From positions 62,001 to 126,000 of the forward strand of contig JADKEA010000005.1 in NCBI GenBank assembly GCA_016718275.1: a stretch of 64,000 nucleotides of DNA, given 5' to 3'. How positions within the stretch are numbered: the first letter of the stretch is position 1; every line of letters begins with the position of its first letter. Below are positions 16,430 to 25,606 of the stretch, one piece after another. The translations under genes and the position numbers were made by a program. The notes beneath the pieces were generated by a model that did no database searches, was not told the DNA's origin, and worked only from the letters and a program-made list of their open reading frames with translations. The DNA comes from Candidatus Villigracilis affinis (GTDB lineage: Bacteria > Chloroflexota > Anaerolineae > Anaerolineales > Villigracilaceae).

Positions 16430-17845
16430 CTACGGGTAGGTCAGAATCAGCCAATCGAGAGGATCAACCTGAATGCCGTTTACCCACAATTCCCAATGCA
16501 GATGCGCACCAGTGACTCGTCCCGTTCCGCCCACCAGCCCAATGACTTCATTTTGCTGTACAACCTGCCCTACTTGAACGTTAATTTGCGATTGATGCCA
16601 GAAGCCGCTGTAAACACCCCAACCATGATCGATGATTGTGGCATTTCCACGCACTGTCAGCGGACCGGCGAACACAACCTGACCTGCAGCCGGGGCCGTG
16701 ATAGGCAGGCCATCGCCGCCGCCGAAATCTAGCCCGGTATGAAAGCCGCTGATCTGCATTTCTGTTCCCTGCCCAATATAGGTGCGGCGATTGCCGTATC
16801 TGGAGGTGAAGTAAGTGGATTCGGCGTATGCGATCGCGGGGGAGATGAAATCGCCGTTCCAGTATTTGATTGGATTTGAAGGCAGGGTGATTTGAATAAG
16901 TTGCTGTAATTCAGGTTCGGTTACAGCTGGATCGATAAATGTTGGATCGATCCCTGGAATAACTTCTTCCGGGTAGTTCCCGGAGACGATCAAAATGAAC
17001 TGTTCAAAAGATTGCTTGCTTCCATCTGGAAGTGTGGCTTCCAACCGCAAAGGATAGACACCTGCTGGCAACAAGGCATGCACCCCTTGTAATGCCACTT
17101 GTGTTCCATCTTCCATTGGAAAGAAATGGAGCGCATGGTCAACGAGGAGACCGTTCAATGTCACATTTGGGATCGTCTTTACCTTGATGACACCTGTACC
17201 GCCCTGCTTGATGGGGAGATCGCGTATCTCTGCGCTGATAAAAGCGGATGGCAGGCCGCTGGTTGATTGTTCGCCATTGCTTTCGCCGGGCGCAAAGAGT
17301 GTATCGCCTGGCAGGCCATCCCATGAACCCGACAAGTCATTGTTGTGTGCCAATGTCCAAACATCTGTATTCTGCTGAACTGCCAGTTCAAGCAGGGATT
17401 GACCCTTGGTTGTTGAAATACGCTTGTTCAATCCCTGGCTTCCCGATTGCACGGGTACGATCATGCTGACGCCTACATAGAATTCACTTGGGCTTACAAC
17501 GTGATTTAATTTTTTGAAGAGACTTTCAGGAACCTGTGTCCGCCGCATGAGGCTGCGATACGAATCGCCGAAATTGACGACCTCGGTGCTTAGTGTGCCT
17601 GTAACGCCGACCAAGCCCGGAATGACCAGCGGCTGCCCTGCGCTAAGTTGATTGGCATTGGTGATGCCGTTTGCCGTCATGAGGTCGGCAAGGTTTACGC
17701 TGAAACGCTCTGCAATGGATGAAAGGCTGTCGCCGGGTTGGACGATGTAAACAGGTCCGCCCGCATCTTGCGCAAGGACGGGCTGAGAGGGGTATATGAA
17801 AAAAGACGAAAGCAGAAAGAGGAGAGTGACAATTTTTTTGAACAT
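16430..17845 (-). CDS. Secreted LysM / M23 peptidoglycan endopeptidase
   Basis: 471 residues. A signal peptide (residues 1-25, ending SQPVLAQ) is followed by a LysM domain, VYIVQPGDSLSSIAERFSV (about 32-76), and a second LysM-like stretch around 130-175 (TKGQSLLELAVQQNTDVWTL). The C-terminal lysostaphin-type M23 domain (about residues 345-465) has HTGLDFGGG (His, Asp zinc ligands) and HLHWELWVNG (HxH). M23 enzymes cut peptide cross-links of peptidoglycan. With LysM binding to glycan, this is a wall-remodelling enzyme or, if inactive, an amidase activator. All the expected zinc ligands are present, so it is probably active. The start has GGAAACCC upstream. Confidence 0.88.
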   Translation of the reverse strand: MFKKIVTLLFLLSSFFIYPSQPVLAQDAGGPVYIVQPGDSLSSIAERFSVNLADLMTANGITNANQLSAGQPLVIPGLVGVTGTLSTEVVNFGDSYRSLMRRTQVPESLFKKLNHVVSPSEFYVGVSMIVPVQSGSQGLNKRISTTKGQSLLELAVQQNTDVWTLAHNNDLSGSWDGLPGDTLFAPGESNGEQSTSGLPSAFISAEIRDLPIKQGGTGVIKVKTIPNVTLNGLLVDHALHFFPMEDGTQVALQGVHALLPAGVYPLRLEATLPDGSKQSFEQFILIVSGNYPEEVIPGIDPTFIDPAVTEPELQQLIQITLPSNPIKYWNGDFISPAIAYAESTYFTSRYGNRRTYIGQGTEMQISGFHTGLDFGGGDGLPITAPAAGQVVFAGPLTVRGNATIIDHGWGVYSGFWHQSQINVQVGQVVQQNEVIGLVGGTGRVTGAHLHWELWVNGIQVDPLDWLILTYP

Positions 17846-17958
17846 GGGTTTCCAGAAAAGGATAATTCATCGTAAGCGAAGTCCGCAGTCGAAGGATAGG
17901 TTGCAATATACTCAGTATTTGCATCGAGCCATGCTTCGACTTCGCTCAGCGAGGGTGA

Positions 17959-18330
17959 TTACATATTCTTGAATTCGACTTTGTCGCCGATCTCATAATC
18001 CCCAAAACGATTCGGGTGAATTTCCAGGGTGTATTTTGCGTCTGCCTTAGGGAAATAAGCAGGATGCCATGATTTCGCCACGATCTTATCGACAACGGTC
18101 ATTTCAGAGTTGATCCAAAAGACGGCCAGGTCGAATGGGACAAAGAACATGTGGATGGAAGTGTCGAGGCGCGAATCCCGTTTTTCGACGAGGAGCAGGC
18201 CATCGTTAAGTTCGAGTCGTTTGCGGAACATCAGTCCGCGCAGGCGGCAGGAAAACGAATCACAATATCCCACATGGGCGGGCTGTTCGATCGGTCGGTT
18301 TAAGTTGTGAACAACAATGGGGTGCGGCAT
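17959..18330 (-). CDS. DUF192 family protein
   Basis: 123 residues. The features FSCRLRGLMFRKRLELNDGLLLVE and SIHMFFVPFDLAVFWINSEMTVVDK are the two conserved blocks of DUF192, a small beta-rich domain often found in exported proteins. This copy has no signal peptide. The biochemical role of the family is not established. It lies downstream of the response-regulator gene, behind a hairpin. Confidence 0.8.
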   Translation of the reverse strand: MPHPIVVHNLNRPIEQPAHVGYCDSFSCRLRGLMFRKRLELNDGLLLVEKRDSRLDTSIHMFFVPFDLAVFWINSEMTVVDKIVAKSWHPAYFPKADAKYTLEIHPNRFGDYEIGDKVEFKNM

Positions 18331-18345
18331 GAGAATTATATTAAA

Positions 18346-18369
18346 CAGGGCAGCTTGTTTGCCGCCCTG
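18346..18369 (-). terminator. Terminator after the response-regulator gene
   Basis: CAGGGC at 18346-18351 pairs with GCCCTG at 18364-18369. Three further positions extend the stem with one mismatch, and the loop is short. On the minus strand it is followed by TTTAAT. It lies about 20 bp after the stop at 18388. Confidence 0.55.
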
Positions 18370-18387
18370 CCAAAAGTGAAATTGATG

Positions 18388-18783
18388 TCAGGATGATAAT
18401 TTATGGCCGATGACTTTTTCGACGCTATCCATCAGTTCCTGCGGACCGAAAGGCTTGGCGATGTAATCATCTACTTTTGCGATGTGCAGGCCAAGCACCT
18501 TGTCAATGTTCTGGGCTCTGGCTGTAACAACAATGACCGGGATATCACGTGTGGCAACATCGGCTTTCATTTGTTGATATACTTCCCATCCATCCATTTC
18601 AGGCATCATCAGATCAAGCAATACAAGATCGGGGAGTAATTCGCGAACCATCTTTAACCCCTCTTTGCCCCCAGGTGCACCATGAACATCAAAACCGCGA
18701 CGCCCAAGAATGAGTCGTATGAGTTCGATCATTTCTGGTTCATCTTCAATACATACGATATGTTTGACAGATGTGTTATTCAT
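18388..18783 (-). CDS. Single-domain response regulator (CheY-like receiver)
   Basis: 131 residues from ATG 18783, which has AGGAGAAC in front; longer in-frame starts lack a ribosome-binding site. The receiver fold shows CIEDEPEM (acidic pair Glu13-Asp14), LVLLDLMMPEMDGWE with the phosphoacceptor Asp57, VVTAR (Thr switch) and AKPFGPQEL (conserved Lys). There is no output domain and no adjacent histidine kinase, so it probably works through protein contacts or with a kinase encoded elsewhere. It is divergent from xthA. Confidence 0.9.
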   Translation of the reverse strand: MNNTSVKHIVCIEDEPEMIELIRLILGRRGFDVHGAPGGKEGLKMVRELLPDLVLLDLMMPEMDGWEVYQQMKADVATRDIPVIVVTARAQNIDKVLGLHIAKVDDYIAKPFGPQELMDSVEKVIGHKLSS

Positions 18784-18895
18784 TGTTCTCCTGACTCTTG
18801 CAGAGTGCTGCATAAATGGCCGGGTTGTGTAAGATAGTGAATTATGCAACAAGCATTAAAATAAGTTTACCATAAAAAAGAATATGGAATTGCCG

Positions 18896-19666
18896 ATGAG
18901 AATCATTACATGGAATGTAAATGGAATTCGTGCCAACCTTGGCAAAAACGCATTGGATTGGGCCTTTGCACAGGAGCCTGATTTTCTTTGTTTGCAGGAA
19001 GTGAAAGCGCGCGAAGAACAATTGAATGAAGAGCAGCGCGCCATGTTGAAACTTCCCTTTGTGTGGAATGCAGCACAGCGCCCGGGCTACAGCGGTGTAA
19101 CGACTTTTTTCAAACAACAGCCCGACGAGATCGTGACAGGCATGGGTGCGGATACCTTCGACGTGGAAGGCCGCGTCATTCAGACCCTTTGGGCTGGTTG
19201 CCGTCTATTCAACATTTACTTCCCGAACGGCACCCGCGGACATCACCGCGTGGAATACAAACTTGCCTTTTACGCTCATCTGCTCGATTTGTGCGATACC
19301 CTTCATGAAAAAGGGGAGAGCCTCATTATCACCGGAGATTTCAACACAGCGCACATGCCGATCGATCTAAAGAATCCAAAACAAAACGAGAAGACATCGG
19401 GATTTTTGCCTGAAGAGCGCGAATGGGTGCAAAAGTTCCTCGATCACGGATTTGTGGATGCGTACCGCAAGTTGTATCCAGAAAAGGTCGAATACACCTG
19501 GTGGACATATCGTATGGATGCCCGTAAGCGAGGAGTGGGCTGGCGTTTGGATTATTTTCTTGTGTCAGAGAATTTGATGCCCTTCGTAAAAGACGTGATC
19601 ATCCATGACAAAGTGATGGGTTCGGATCACTGTCCTGTGGAATTGGTTTTGGAATCACATCCCTAA
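18896..19666 (+). CDS. xthA: Exodeoxyribonuclease III
   Basis: 256 residues from ATG 18896; an in-frame ATG four codons upstream (18884) is possible, but the family starts MRIITWNVNG as here. Motifs of the exonuclease-endonuclease-phosphatase fold: ITWNVNGIRA, LCLQEVKA (metal Glu), ITGDFNTAH (Asp/Asn), YTWWTYR and GSDHCPVEL (catalytic Asp-His). It is an AP endonuclease and 3'-5' exonuclease in base-excision repair. Convergent with the CDF gene, with a 5-bp gap and no terminator between them. Confidence 0.95.
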   Translation: MRIITWNVNGIRANLGKNALDWAFAQEPDFLCLQEVKAREEQLNEEQRAMLKLPFVWNAAQRPGYSGVTTFFKQQPDEIVTGMGADTFDVEGRVIQTLWAGCRLFNIYFPNGTRGHHRVEYKLAFYAHLLDLCDTLHEKGESLIITGDFNTAHMPIDLKNPKQNEKTSGFLPEEREWVQKFLDHGFVDAYRKLYPEKVEYTWWTYRMDARKRGVGWRLDYFLVSENLMPFVKDVIIHDKVMGSDHCPVELVLESHP

Positions 19667-19671
19667 TTTAG

Positions 19672-20607
19672 CTAAGCACGGTCAAGGCTGGTGTCATCCC
19701 AGGAGGCGGGGTCGTTGAGCGATTCAAGGTGCGTGAATACTGTAACGTTTGGTAGAACCTTGCGAATATCTGCTTCGATGCTTTCGAGCAGGCGATGACC
19801 ACGCTGAACCGTCCATTTACCGGGGACAAGGATATGAACCGATACAAATCGCCGCGCACCAGATTGGCGGGTGCGCAGTGCGTGATATTCCACTTCATTT
19901 TTTGTATATGAATTCAAGACGTTCTTTACGAGATTTTGCTCTTCAACCACAAGAGCTGTATCCATCAACCCCAGCGCCGACATGCGCACAATGCGGAATC
20001 CGGACCAGATGATGTTCCCTGCCACAATGAACGCCACGATCGGGTCCAGCCGTTCCCAGCCTGTCAGCACAACGAGGCCGACGCCTGCCAACACGCCGAC
20101 GGAGGTCCATACATCTGTCATTAAATGATGCGCGTTTGCCTCCAGAGTAATGGAATTGTATTTTTTACTGGCCCGTAATAAGATCAACGCAACGATCAGG
20201 TTGGCCAACGAAGCGGCGACTGAAACGCCCAACCCCAATCCAACTTGTTCGAGAGGTTTTGGCGTGATTAATCTTGGAATGGAAGTTGCGATAATGCTGA
20301 TGGCTGCGATCAGGATTAAGGTCCCTTCGACGCCGCTGGAGAAATACTCGGCTTTGGTGTGGCCGTAGGCGTGGTCTTCATCTGCGGGGCGGGCGGCGAT
20401 GGTTAACATCGCTAGGGCCATGACTGCGCCTACAAGATTTACGATGGATTCAAGCGCATCTGAGAGCAGACCCACAGAACCGGTGAGAATGTAGGCGGTT
20501 GTTTTTAACGCAATGGTGAGTATTGCCGCGCCGATTGAAAGCCAGGCAAATTTTGTCAGGAACAGTCGATCATTTGGGTTGGATTTCGCGGTTTCCATAG
20601 GGGTCAT
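19672..20607 (-). CDS. Cation diffusion facilitator (CDF) metal transporter
   Basis: 311 residues. Six transmembrane segments lie between about 20 and 215. Helix 2 carries SVGLLSDALESIVNLVGA, in which the usual 'HSxxD' binding site reads SDALE. Helix 5 carries HHLMTDVWTSVGVL (HxxxD). EDHAYGHTKAEYFSSGVEG is the loop that follows helix 3. A cytoplasmic metal-binding domain fills residues 220-300. The family exports Zn, Fe, Mn or Cd in exchange for protons. The site pattern does not decide the metal. Confidence 0.87.
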   Translation of the reverse strand: MTPMETAKSNPNDRLFLTKFAWLSIGAAILTIALKTTAYILTGSVGLLSDALESIVNLVGAVMALAMLTIAARPADEDHAYGHTKAEYFSSGVEGTLILIAAISIIATSIPRLITPKPLEQVGLGLGVSVAASLANLIVALILLRASKKYNSITLEANAHHLMTDVWTSVGVLAGVGLVVLTGWERLDPIVAFIVAGNIIWSGFRIVRMSALGLMDTALVVEEQNLVKNVLNSYTKNEVEYHALRTRQSGARRFVSVHILVPGKWTVQRGHRLLESIEADIRKVLPNVTVFTHLESLNDPASWDDTSLDRA

Positions 20608-20807
20608 TCTATTTTAAAGCCTGCTTCTGGGTTAGTGACATTTATCCTTGCTGGCGGAATTGTGCGGGGATTCTTCGGGGGATCCGCTTTTGATTGCTTT
20701 TGCAAGCAGTTTTCGGCTAAAAATGGCCACGTTGAACCCAGTCAAAACGGGTCGTATTAGAATATCATATAATATTTGCCCAGTACGCGTCATCTAATGA
20801 TTGGGCT

Positions 20808-20816
20808 TGGTATAAT
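20808..20816 (+). promoter_or_regulatory. Extended -10 promoter of ftsH
   Basis: TGG followed by TATAAT (20811-20816), about 30 bp before the GTG start. No good -35 hexamer lies at normal spacing, as expected for an extended -10 element. The same TGGTATAA pattern precedes tRNA-Pro and the 3'-most ATPase gene. Confidence 0.6.
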
Positions 20817-20845
20817 CCAGCCGTAAGTCATATTTGGAGGATTCC

Positions 20846-22708
20846 GTGAATTCCCGTAGTCAATCGTTTTTTGTGTACTTCCTTCTGATCGTTGCCATTG
20901 GCGCCATGTTCTACATGGGCCTCCGCGAAAATTTGAACACAGAAAAGCCGCTCACCATTAATGAAGTGGCTTTGGCTGTACAAAAGGGTGAAGTCGCCCG
21001 TATCGCTATTGATAGCGACGACACTATTCGTGTGATCTTTAAGAACGGTGTGGAAGAAGGCGTTGAGTCTCGTAAAGAACCGGATGCCACGTTTGTGGAT
21101 CAGCTTCGCAGTCTGGGTGTTACGACGGAGCAACTCGCCCCTGAAAATGTAGTCATCGAAGTGAGCGCTCCCTCTGTTTGGGCGGGTGTTTTAAGCGGTG
21201 CAATTTATATCCTGCCTGTCATTTTAATGGCTGGCGTGTTGTGGTTTATCTTCCGACAGGCGCAAGGCAGCAACAATGCGGCCATGTCCTTTGGCAAGAG
21301 CCGCGCGCGTATGTTTAGCGGTGAGCATCCTACCGTTACCTTTGCCGATGTAGCCGGTGCTGAAGAATCAAAGCAGGAATTGGAAGAGATCGTTGAGTTC
21401 CTCAAAGAACCGCAGAAATTCATTCAGCTTGGAGCGCGCATTCCGAAGGGCGTTTTGCTCGTTGGCCCTCCAGGAACAGGCAAGACTTTGCTTGCGAAGG
21501 CTGTTTCCGGTGAAGCGGGTGTGCCGTTCTTCTCCATCTCTGGTTCTGAATTCGTGGAAATGTTTGTGGGCGTTGGCGCAAGCCGCGTTCGTGATCTTTT
21601 CGATCAGGCCAAGAGACACTCTCCCTGTATTATCTTTATCGATGAAATTGATGCCGTCGGCCGTCAGCGCGGTGCGGGCCTTGGCGGTTCACACGACGAG
21701 CGCGAGCAGACGCTTAATCAAATGCTTGTTGAAATGGACGGTTTCGGCACCGACACCAATGTCATTATTATTGCCGCAACCAACCGCCCCGACATTCTGG
21801 ACCCAGCCTTGCTTCGCCCCGGCCGTTTTGACCGCCGCGTCACGCTGGATCGCCCCGATGTGAAGGGACGCGAAGCCATTCTCCGAGTGCATGTGAAAGG
21901 CAAGCCATTGGATCCGACGGCTGATCTCGCCACGGTTGCCCGCGGCACGCCCGGATTTGTTGGTGCTGATCTTGAGAACCTTGTTAATGAAGCCGCGATT
22001 TTAGCTGCACGCCGCAACAAGAAATCAATCGGTCAGTCGGAAATGGAAGAGGCCATCGAACGCGTGGTGATGGGACCTGAACGCAAATCCCGTCTGATCT
22101 CTGACGAAGAGAAACGAATCATTGCCTACCATGAAGCTGGTCATGCCATCGTGGCAAATGCCATCGCTGAAGCAGACCCCGTCCAAAAAGTGACCATTGT
22201 TGGCCGCGGACAGGCTGGCGGCGTGACCTGGTTCCGCCCTGATGAAGACCGCATCCTCATGTCCCGCAAGAAGATGCTCGCGACATTGGCCATGGCCCTC
22301 GGTGGCCGCGCCGCAGAGGAACTCATCTTCGATGACATCACCTCCGGCGCATCCAATGACATTGAGCAGGTGACCCGCATGGCACGTGCCATGGTCACCC
22401 GCCTCGGCATGAGCGCCGAAATGGGCACCATGACCTACGGCCAAAAAGAAGAGATGATCTTCCTCGGGCGCGAGATTTCGGAACAGCGCGATTACTCTGA
22501 AGCCGTGGCCGAACAGATCGACCGCGAAGTCCGCAAGATCGTGGAAGAATCATACAAGATCGCCAAGAACACGGTCAAGAAATACCGCAAGCAATTGGAT
22601 ATTGTCGCCAAGCAGCTTCTCGAGGTTGAATCGATCAACCGCGATGAATTTGAAAGACTCTTCCCGTCACCTTTGGGCAAGAAGAGCGGCACTCCGCAGA
22701 TCGCGTAA
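20846..22708 (+). CDS. ftsH: ATP-dependent zinc metalloprotease FtsH
   Basis: 620 residues from GTG 20846. GGAGG at 20836-20840 lies 5 nt in front of this GTG, which decides the start. Two transmembrane helices (about residues 7-25 and 112-136) enclose an extracytoplasmic domain. The AAA module has Walker A GPPGTGKT (207-214), Walker B IIFIDEIDAVG, the second region of homology ATNRPDILDPALLRPGRFD, and the pore motif in VEMFVGVGA. The M41 zinc site is HEAGH (429-433). It degrades membrane and short-lived cytosolic proteins. Single gene with its own promoter and terminator. Confidence 0.97.
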   Translation: MNSRSQSFFVYFLLIVAIGAMFYMGLRENLNTEKPLTINEVALAVQKGEVARIAIDSDDTIRVIFKNGVEEGVESRKEPDATFVDQLRSLGVTTEQLAPENVVIEVSAPSVWAGVLSGAIYILPVILMAGVLWFIFRQAQGSNNAAMSFGKSRARMFSGEHPTVTFADVAGAEESKQELEEIVEFLKEPQKFIQLGARIPKGVLLVGPPGTGKTLLAKAVSGEAGVPFFSISGSEFVEMFVGVGASRVRDLFDQAKRHSPCIIFIDEIDAVGRQRGAGLGGSHDEREQTLNQMLVEMDGFGTDTNVIIIAATNRPDILDPALLRPGRFDRRVTLDRPDVKGREAILRVHVKGKPLDPTADLATVARGTPGFVGADLENLVNEAAILAARRNKKSIGQSEMEEAIERVVMGPERKSRLISDEEKRIIAYHEAGHAIVANAIAEADPVQKVTIVGRGQAGGVTWFRPDEDRILMSRKKMLATLAMALGGRAAEELIFDDITSGASNDIEQVTRMARAMVTRLGMSAEMGTMTYGQKEEMIFLGREISEQRDYSEAVAEQIDREVRKIVEESYKIAKNTVKKYRKQLDIVAKQLLEVESINRDEFERLFPSPLGKKSGTPQIA

Positions 22709-22724
22709 CAGTTTATAAATTAAG

Positions 22725-22754
22725 AAGAGGCTTCCCAAACGGGAAGCCTCTTTT
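22725..22754. terminator. Terminator between ftsH and the convergent acyl-CoA ligase
   Basis: Perfect 12-bp stem, AAGAGGCTTCCC and GGGAAGCCTCTT, with loop AAAC and T-runs on both sides. It serves both converging genes. Confidence 0.9.
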
Positions 22755-22772
22755 GTATTAACCAATTACTGA

Positions 22773-24473
22773 TTACTTTCCACCTTCTTTATGCTGTCGC
22801 ACCAATTCACGGCGCAGGATCTTTCCAACCGTTGTCTTTGGCAGTTCGGTGCGGAATTCATAGTGGGTGGGGACCTTGTATGGAGCGAGATGTTCCTTGC
22901 AGAAGGCCTTGAGTTCGGCTTCGGTCAGGGTTTCGCCGGGCTTTACCACCACCCAGGCTTTGACGGTCTCGCCGCGCTGTGGGTCGGGGATGCCGCCGAC
23001 GCCCACTTCCAACACCTTCGGGTGATCCATGATGGCTTCTTCCACTTCGCGCGGCCATACCTGGAAACCGCCCGGCTTGATGAGTTCTTTCTTGCGGTCG
23101 ACGATGTAGAAGTAACCATCCTCGTCCATGCGGGCGATGTCACCGGTGAACAACCAGACCTTGCCATCTTTCATCTCGCGCAGACTGTTGGCGGTTTCAG
23201 TGGGCATGTTGTGATACCCCTTCATCACCTGCGGCCCGTTGACAATGATCTCGCCGATCTCGCCCTGGGCAAGTTCAGTTTCACCATCGTCAAGGCTGAT
23301 GAGTTTTATATCCACATCGGGTAACGGCATGCCGATCGAACCGACTTTGTTTTCACCTTCAAGCGGATTGCAGTGAGTGGCGGTCGGTGCTTCTGAAAGG
23401 CCGTAGCCTTCAAATACTTTGCCGCCCGTTAATTTCTCGAACTGTTCCTTTGTCTCGCGCATCAATGGGGCAGACCCGGAGATACAAGCTTTGATGGAAG
23501 ACAGGTCGTATTTGCCCGCTTTTACATCAGGATGATTGTTGATGCCGTTATACAGCAGAGGAACGCCGGGGAAAATTGTGGCCTTATATTTGCTGATGTT
23601 GTCCAGCACATCCTTCAAGTCACGGGCATTTGGCACCATGACCATGCTTGCGCCGTTCGCCATTGCAAAATTCATCCCTGCCACCATGCCATACACATGG
23701 AAGAGGGGAATGCCCATCAATACCACTTCATTCCCAGGATCAAGCGCAGGCATCCATGATTTGATCTGGAGCGTGTTGGCAACTACGTTGCGATGCATTG
23801 CCACGGCACCCTTCGGCACACCCGTGGTTCCGCCGGAGTATTGGAACAGGGCTGTGTCGTCGGGAGTCACTTCCACATTCGGTTTCGCGGAGTTCGCGTG
23901 TTTGGCAAGCAGGTCTTTCATCCACACATCGCCGCTGGCGAGTGTATCCACGCGGTCGCCTTCCTTCTTCTCTTTAACGAGAGTGAAAAGCAGGCGTGTG
24001 AAAGGAGGCAATGTCTCCTTGATGTTTGTAACGATGATCTTCTTGAGTTTCGATCTTTCACGCGCCGCTTTCAACTTGTCATAAAAACGACTGAGCGTGA
24101 ACATGATCTCGATGTTTGCGTCGTTTACTGGAGTGATGATCTCATCCACCGGGTAGGTGGGGTTCACCGCCACGACCGCTCCCCCGGCCTTCAGGATACC
24201 GTAATACGCGATCACGAATTGCGGCGTATTCGGCATAAAGATTCCCACCCGATCCCCTTTTTTCACTCCCATCTCAACAAGCGCGGCAGCCATGTGATCA
24301 GAAAGCGCATTCATCTCTTTATACGAAATGACCGCACCCTTGAAGATCGTACAGGCGCGGTCAGGATATTTGCGCGCAGCTTCCTCCAAAAAATAGAAAA
24401 GCGGCGCTTTCGGGTAATCGATTGTTTGCGGTACACCTTTATCGTAATGCGCTAGCCACGGACGGTTATTCAT
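22773..24473 (-). CDS. fadD: Long-chain fatty-acid--CoA ligase (AMP-binding)
   Basis: 566 residues from ATG 24473, preceded by GAAGGAGGAGC. An earlier in-frame ATG at 24524 lacks such a site. AMP-binding motifs: YSGGTTGVPKGAV (A3 P-loop), GYGLSEAPTATHC (A5), WLFTGDIARMDEDGYFYIVDRKKELIKPGGFQVWPREVE (A7-A8), and KTTVGKILRRELV with the catalytic Lys near the C-terminus. The order and wording match long-chain acyl-CoA synthetases. It activates fatty acids to acyl-CoA for oxidation or lipid synthesis. No beta-oxidation genes are adjacent. It sits just downstream of miaA on the same strand. Confidence 0.88.
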   Translation of the reverse strand: MNNRPWLAHYDKGVPQTIDYPKAPLFYFLEEAARKYPDRACTIFKGAVISYKEMNALSDHMAAALVEMGVKKGDRVGIFMPNTPQFVIAYYGILKAGGAVVAVNPTYPVDEIITPVNDANIEIMFTLSRFYDKLKAARERSKLKKIIVTNIKETLPPFTRLLFTLVKEKKEGDRVDTLASGDVWMKDLLAKHANSAKPNVEVTPDDTALFQYSGGTTGVPKGAVAMHRNVVANTLQIKSWMPALDPGNEVVLMGIPLFHVYGMVAGMNFAMANGASMVMVPNARDLKDVLDNISKYKATIFPGVPLLYNGINNHPDVKAGKYDLSSIKACISGSAPLMRETKEQFEKLTGGKVFEGYGLSEAPTATHCNPLEGENKVGSIGMPLPDVDIKLISLDDGETELAQGEIGEIIVNGPQVMKGYHNMPTETANSLREMKDGKVWLFTGDIARMDEDGYFYIVDRKKELIKPGGFQVWPREVEEAIMDHPKVLEVGVGGIPDPQRGETVKAWVVVKPGETLTEAELKAFCKEHLAPYKVPTHYEFRTELPKTTVGKILRRELVRQHKEGGK

Positions 24474-24513
24474 GAGTTGCTCCTCCTTCAAGGGATATGT
24501 GAAGTATATACAA

Positions 24514-25446
24514 TCAAGAATCAAAAGTCAATTGATTGCGGATGTGTTTTTCCACATCAATGCTCACGCCATCTTTGACTTTGAACCATGCAATATTGGG
24601 GTCGGACTCTTTGAACCAGTTCGCCTGCCTGCGGACGAAAACCCGCGTCGCTCGCTTCATCTCGACTTTGGCCTGCTCGGTCGTCAATTGACCTTGCACC
24701 ACGCTGACACATTCCCGGTACCCGATCGCCGACATGCTTGGCAGTGTTGCGGCGTATCCACTGTCCAGCAGACTCTTTACCTCGTCGATGAATCCAGCCG
24801 CGAACATGGCTTCGATGCGTTCATCCACCCGCTGATAAAGTTCCTCGCGCGGCCGCATCAAGCCGACGGTAATTAAATGATACGGCGAGTCGCCTTGCCC
24901 GCGCTGTTCTGAAAACTTTCTACCCGTTGTCAAAATCACTTCCAAAGCGCGGATCGTCCGCCGCACATTGCGGGCATCAATTTTTAGGGCAGATTCAGGG
25001 TCAAGTTGTGCAAGTTTAGCGTGTAGCCACTCAAATCCTCTTTCATCTTTTATCTTTTCCAGCTCGCCGCGCACCCGCTCGTCTGCTACAACTTCTGGAG
25101 GCGTCCATCCCTGCGTGACCGCCCGCACATATTGACCCGTGCCGCCGACCAAAAATGGGAGTTTCTCCCGCGCATGCACATCCTCGATGATCTCTTTTGC
25201 TTTTTGCTGAAAAACCGCAAGGCTGAGCGTTTCATCAGGGTCGACGATGTCGATCAAATAATGTGGGACCTGCGCCATCTCTTCTTTGGATGGTTTTGCC
25301 GTTCCAATATCCATGCCGCGATAGAAGAGACGCGAATCTGCCGAGATGATCTCGCCGTTCATTTTTTTCGCGAGTTGAATCGCAAGTTCGGTTTTACCGA
25401 CAGCGGTCGGGCCGACAATGAGAATGAGGGGTGGTTTGCTTTGCAT
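24514..25446 (-). CDS. miaA: tRNA dimethylallyltransferase
   Basis: 310 residues from ATG 25446, the usual MiaA length. The 64 additional residues of the longer reading frame are unlike the family. Walker-A-like loop GPTAVGKTE (12-20), ISADSRLFYRGMDIGTAKP, PHYLIDIVDPDE, VGGTGQYVRAV and RNVRRTIRALEV are all conserved blocks. It adds the isopentenyl group to A37 of tRNAs that read UNN codons, such as the tRNA-Leu(TAA) encoded at 61.7 kb. Confidence 0.95.
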   Translation of the reverse strand: MQSKPPLILIVGPTAVGKTELAIQLAKKMNGEIISADSRLFYRGMDIGTAKPSKEEMAQVPHYLIDIVDPDETLSLAVFQQKAKEIIEDVHAREKLPFLVGGTGQYVRAVTQGWTPPEVVADERVRGELEKIKDERGFEWLHAKLAQLDPESALKIDARNVRRTIRALEVILTTGRKFSEQRGQGDSPYHLITVGLMRPREELYQRVDERIEAMFAAGFIDEVKSLLDSGYAATLPSMSAIGYRECVSVVQGQLTTEQAKVEMKRATRVFVRRQANWFKESDPNIAWFKVKDGVSIDVEKHIRNQLTFDS

Positions 25447-25606
25447 GAATGATCGCTTCAAAATGATTGGATTAATCGTCTGTCTTTCTGGTACACTTTT
25501 ATAAAGTTCTTTCGCACTGGGTTTCTCTTGCATCGAATATAGTGCAAAATTTATTGTTTCTATTTTATCTCTTGTTGAACAAATCACGAAATCAAAAGGT
25601 GAGCAA